Under the pieces are notes generated by a model, which worked only from the letters and a program-made list of their open reading frames with translations, was not told where the DNA came from and searched no databases. 8,094 bases of DNA from Deltaproteobacteria bacterium (GTDB taxonomy: Bacteria; Desulfobacterota; DSM-4660; Desulfatiglandales; Desulfatiglandaceae), in assembly GCA_019307165.1 (NCBI GenBank), contig JAFDKD010000283.1, forward strand, positions 1-8,094, written 5' to 3'. This document shows, one piece after another, positions 6,366-8,094 of the stretch (the stretch's first letter is position 1; each line of letters opens with the position of its first letter). The position numbers were made by a program, and so were the translations under genes.

Positions 6366-6719
6366 GCGATTTAGACGGTGGATTTAGTTCTCAACTTCAA
6401 TCTTGAGCTTCCAACCCGATCCTGGTAAAATCATAATTTTGCGAAACGGTCGCCGGCGACAACAGGCGCGGCTTTCGGTGACCACGGAAACATCCCGACC
6501 AACGAAAGGGACCGGGTGAAATTCCGATTTCCATAAACAATCATAATTAACATCCCAAACATCGAAATGCAAGTTAAAACCTGAATCTTGCATGAACAAT
6601 CTTGAGGCATTTCATTAAAAATAATTATTTCGATTAGTTAGATTAAAAAAATCGAACGTCAGGGATAACTCGTCGGGTGGACGGACTGTTGCCCAGATCA
6701 CTTTACTGCGGGAACTGAG
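6366..6719. other. Divergent intergenic region with AT-rich inverted repeats
   Basis: No gene is supported here; open frames have rare starts and no recognisable domain. The region should hold the promoters for rpsB (leftward) and the small protein plus HD hydrolase (rightward). Inverted repeats are AAAATCATAATTTT (6427-6440), ATGCAAG (6567-6573) with CTTGCAT (6587-6593), and TTCGATT (6629-6635) with AATCGAA (6650-6656). AAATAATTATTT at 6619-6630 is a perfect 12-base palindrome. The block at about 6600-6655 is far more AT-rich than its surroundings, as expected for a promoter. A rightward TTGAGG at 6602 has no good -10 partner, so no exact promoter is called. Confidence 0.4.
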
Positions 6720-6740
6720 CCTGAAACGGTTCAGGGGGGG
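6720..6740 (+). promoter_or_regulatory. Hairpin overlapping the ribosome binding site of the small gene
   Basis: CCTGAA (6720-6725) pairs perfectly with TTCAGG (6730-6735) around the tetraloop ACGG. The 3' strand runs into a G7 run (6734-6740) that is the only Shine-Dalgarno candidate for the ATG at 6746. The stem covers only the first two Gs, so it may modulate initiation rather than block it. Confidence 0.4.
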
Positions 6741-6745
6741 ATGTC

Positions 6746-7000
6746 ATGAGTGATGAAATTACCAAGAATTTCAAGAAAATCGCTCGCGAAGCCGAGACCG
6801 GTATCGCCAGGTCCCTCCTGCGCTGGCGGTACCGCAAGGAAGGGAAGCAGCCCCCCGGAGAGGCGGAATTGCAGCGCCATTCACGGCAGGTGGCGGAAGA
6901 AGCCCACCGGGTTATGGTAAAAGGCGGAAAGACCGCGTGGAAGGAATTAAAAAAGGTCTATGCCAAAGGACGTTCGAAGGAGGAGGAGGCGGACAGTTGA
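6746..7000 (+). CDS. Small basic helical protein of unknown function
   Basis: I do not recognise this 84-residue protein. It has no signal peptide, membrane segment or cysteine. It is strongly charged: 21 Lys/Arg against 14 Asp/Glu, with a basic middle (LLRWRYRKEGK at about 24-34) and an acidic end (KEEEADS). The likely fold is a helix to about residue 31, a break at GKQPPGE (33-39), then a long helix with a possible kink at KGGK. The ATG at 6746 has a G-rich ribosome site 5 bases upstream. The next gene, a dNTP hydrolase, starts 4 bases before this gene ends, and its ribosome site is inside this coding region, so the two are probably translated together. A helper of that enzyme or a nucleic-acid-binding role is possible but only by context. 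Confidence 0.75.
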   Translation: MSDEITKNFKKIAREAETGIARSLLRWRYRKEGKQPPGEAELQRHSRQVAEEAHRVMVKGGKTAWKELKKVYAKGRSKEEEADS

Positions 7001-8094
7001 ACAAGAGGGAGCGTTTATGCGGTCTTAAGACCCTTCTCGACCAATCTGAAGAGAATCGGCTTTCCCGGTGGGCGTGTCTGAGCCGTCAGGCAGTCCGGGA
7101 AAAAAGGGAGCCCGACATCGACCGGGGTCACCGACAGAATTTTTCCATCGATACCGACCGGATACTCCATTCGTTGGCATATTCCCGCTACATTGACAAG
7201 ACACAGGTTTTTTACCTGGTCAAGAACGACCACATCACCCACAGGGTCCTGCATGTCCAGCTGGTATCCAAAATTGCCAGGACCATAGGACGCCTCCTCC
7301 GATTGAACGAGGACTTGATAGAGGCCATCGCGCTCGGGCACGACATCGGGCATTCGCCTTTCGGCCACGACGGGGAGAGGTTCCTCTCCACGCTGTGCGT
7401 GGCCCACGGGATAGGGCGCTGCGTGCACAATATCCAGGGGGTGCGGTTTCTTCAAGTGATCGAGCGGAAGGGAAGGGGGTGGAACCTGACGCTCCAGGTT
7501 CTGGACGGGATACTGTCCCACGACGGCGAATTGCATTCCCGGGCGCTCGAGCCCGGCAAAGACAAGACATTCGAGACCCTTGCCAAAGAAATGGAACAAA
7601 AGGAACAGGACCCGTCCCTGAATCTCTGGCCCATGACGCTTGAGGGATGCGTGGTCCGGATGGCGGACACCATCAGCTACATCGGCAGGGACATCGAAGA
7701 CGCCATTCGGCTCGGGCTCATCGACCGCGGGGAGGTGCCGAGGGAATGCCGACAGGTGCTGGGGGATACAAACGGGACGATCGTCTACACCCTGGTGGAA
7801 GATTTGGTGGCCAACAGCCTGGACAAACCCTATGTGAACTTCAGCGTGGAAACCGGTGAAGCGCTCAGGCAGCTGAAAATATTCAATCAGCAGCGTATCT
7901 ACCAGAACGACAGGGTGAAGGCGCAGACGGGAAAAATCAAGCTCATGTTCGAACTCCTGTTTCACGAATATGTTGCCGATCTTGAGGCGGGAAACGAAAC
8001 TTCGGACATCTTCAGGGAGTACCTCGACGGCATGTCCGGGGAATACCGCGACGCGATGCCCCCCGCCGGCGTGGTCCGGGATTTTATTGTAGGC
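6997..8094 (+). CDS. dGTPase-like HD-domain dNTP triphosphohydrolase, 3' end outside the window
   Basis: This is a cytoplasmic HD-superfamily protein of the deoxyguanosinetriphosphate triphosphohydrolase (Dgt-like) group, which splits dNTPs to nucleoside and triphosphate and so tunes the dNTP pool. The frame is open for 366 codons to the window end. The TTG at 6997 has repeated GGAGG ending 7 bases upstream and overlaps the previous stop (TTGA). The metal ligands expected of an HD fold are visible: His86 (in HITHRVLHVQLV), His115-Asp116 (LGHDIGHSPFGHDGE, 113-127) and Asp224 (RMADTISYIGRDIEDA). The last residues, VVRDFIVG, resemble the family's near-terminal V-x-D-[FY]-I-x-G block, so probably only a short end is missing. 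Substrate preference cannot be read from the sequence; HD proteins of this type range from dGTP-specific to broad. Confidence 0.92.
   Translation, partial: MNKRERLCGLKTLLDQSEENRLSRWACLSRQAVREKREPDIDRGHRQNFSIDTDRILHSLAYSRYIDKTQVFYLVKNDHITHRVLHVQLVSKIARTIGRLLRLNEDLIEAIALGHDIGHSPFGHDGERFLSTLCVAHGIGRCVHNIQGVRFLQVIERKGRGWNLTLQVLDGILSHDGELHSRALEPGKDKTFETLAKEMEQKEQDPSLNLWPMTLEGCVVRMADTISYIGRDIEDAIRLGLIDRGEVPRECRQVLGDTNGTIVYTLVEDLVANSLDKPYVNFSVETGEALRQLKIFNQQRIYQNDRVKAQTGKIKLMFELLFHEYVADLEAGNETSDIFREYLDGMSGEYRDAMPPAGVVRDFIVG

Noticed and set aside
6368..6400. Exact rpsB promoter (TTGAAG with TCTAAA)
   Set aside because: The spacer would be 19 bases and the -10 match is only 4 of 6; alternative pairs are no better, so it is mentioned only in the leader entry.
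6384..6599. 71-residue minus-strand frame upstream of rpsB
   Set aside because: TTG start without a ribosome site, no domain, and it occupies the region expected to hold the rpsB promoter.
7015..7965. 316-residue open frame on the minus strand
   Set aside because: It is antisense to the HD hydrolase, which has all its metal ligands and a strong ribosome site.

Overview
The window looks like the chromosome of a GC-moderate, probably sulfate-reducing-type deltaproteobacterium (Desulfobacterota). This assignment is an inference from the gene order, protein style and repeat-rich gaps; no marker in the window fixes the genus.

Positions 1-6255 hold one long minus-strand housekeeping cluster. In transcription order it is rpsB (ribosomal protein S2), tsf (EF-Ts), frr (ribosome recycling factor), uppS (undecaprenyl-PP synthase), cdsA (CDP-diacylglycerol synthase), dxr (DXP reductoisomerase) and rseP (site-2 protease, cut by the window edge). 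The cluster links translation to isoprenoid and phospholipid precursor supply and to envelope proteolysis. This is the widely conserved bacterial order, except that pyrH (UMP kinase), which usually lies between tsf and frr, is missing: only 18 bases separate those two genes.

Positions 6256-6745 are a divergent intergenic region. The rpsB side carries a compact structured leader with two helices in pseudoknot order, followed by a GC hairpin just before the Shine-Dalgarno sequence. This suggests S2 autoregulation or another translational control. The other side is AT-rich and contains several inverted repeats.

Positions 6746-8094 hold a plus-strand pair: a small basic protein of unknown function (84 aa) and a dGTPase-like HD-domain nucleotide triphosphohydrolase that starts with TTG, overlaps the small gene by 4 bases and runs off the window.

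The least ordinary part is between the genes. Two gaps in the operon (dxr-rseP, and rpsB-tsf) hold short-period degenerate tandem arrays, of period 7 and period 6 respectively. In both gaps the arms are in inverted orientation around a unique core. The heptamer array runs into the end of dxr and contains its stop codon. No complete new enzymatic system is visible; the repeat elements, the rpsB leader and the missing pyrH are the points worth following.
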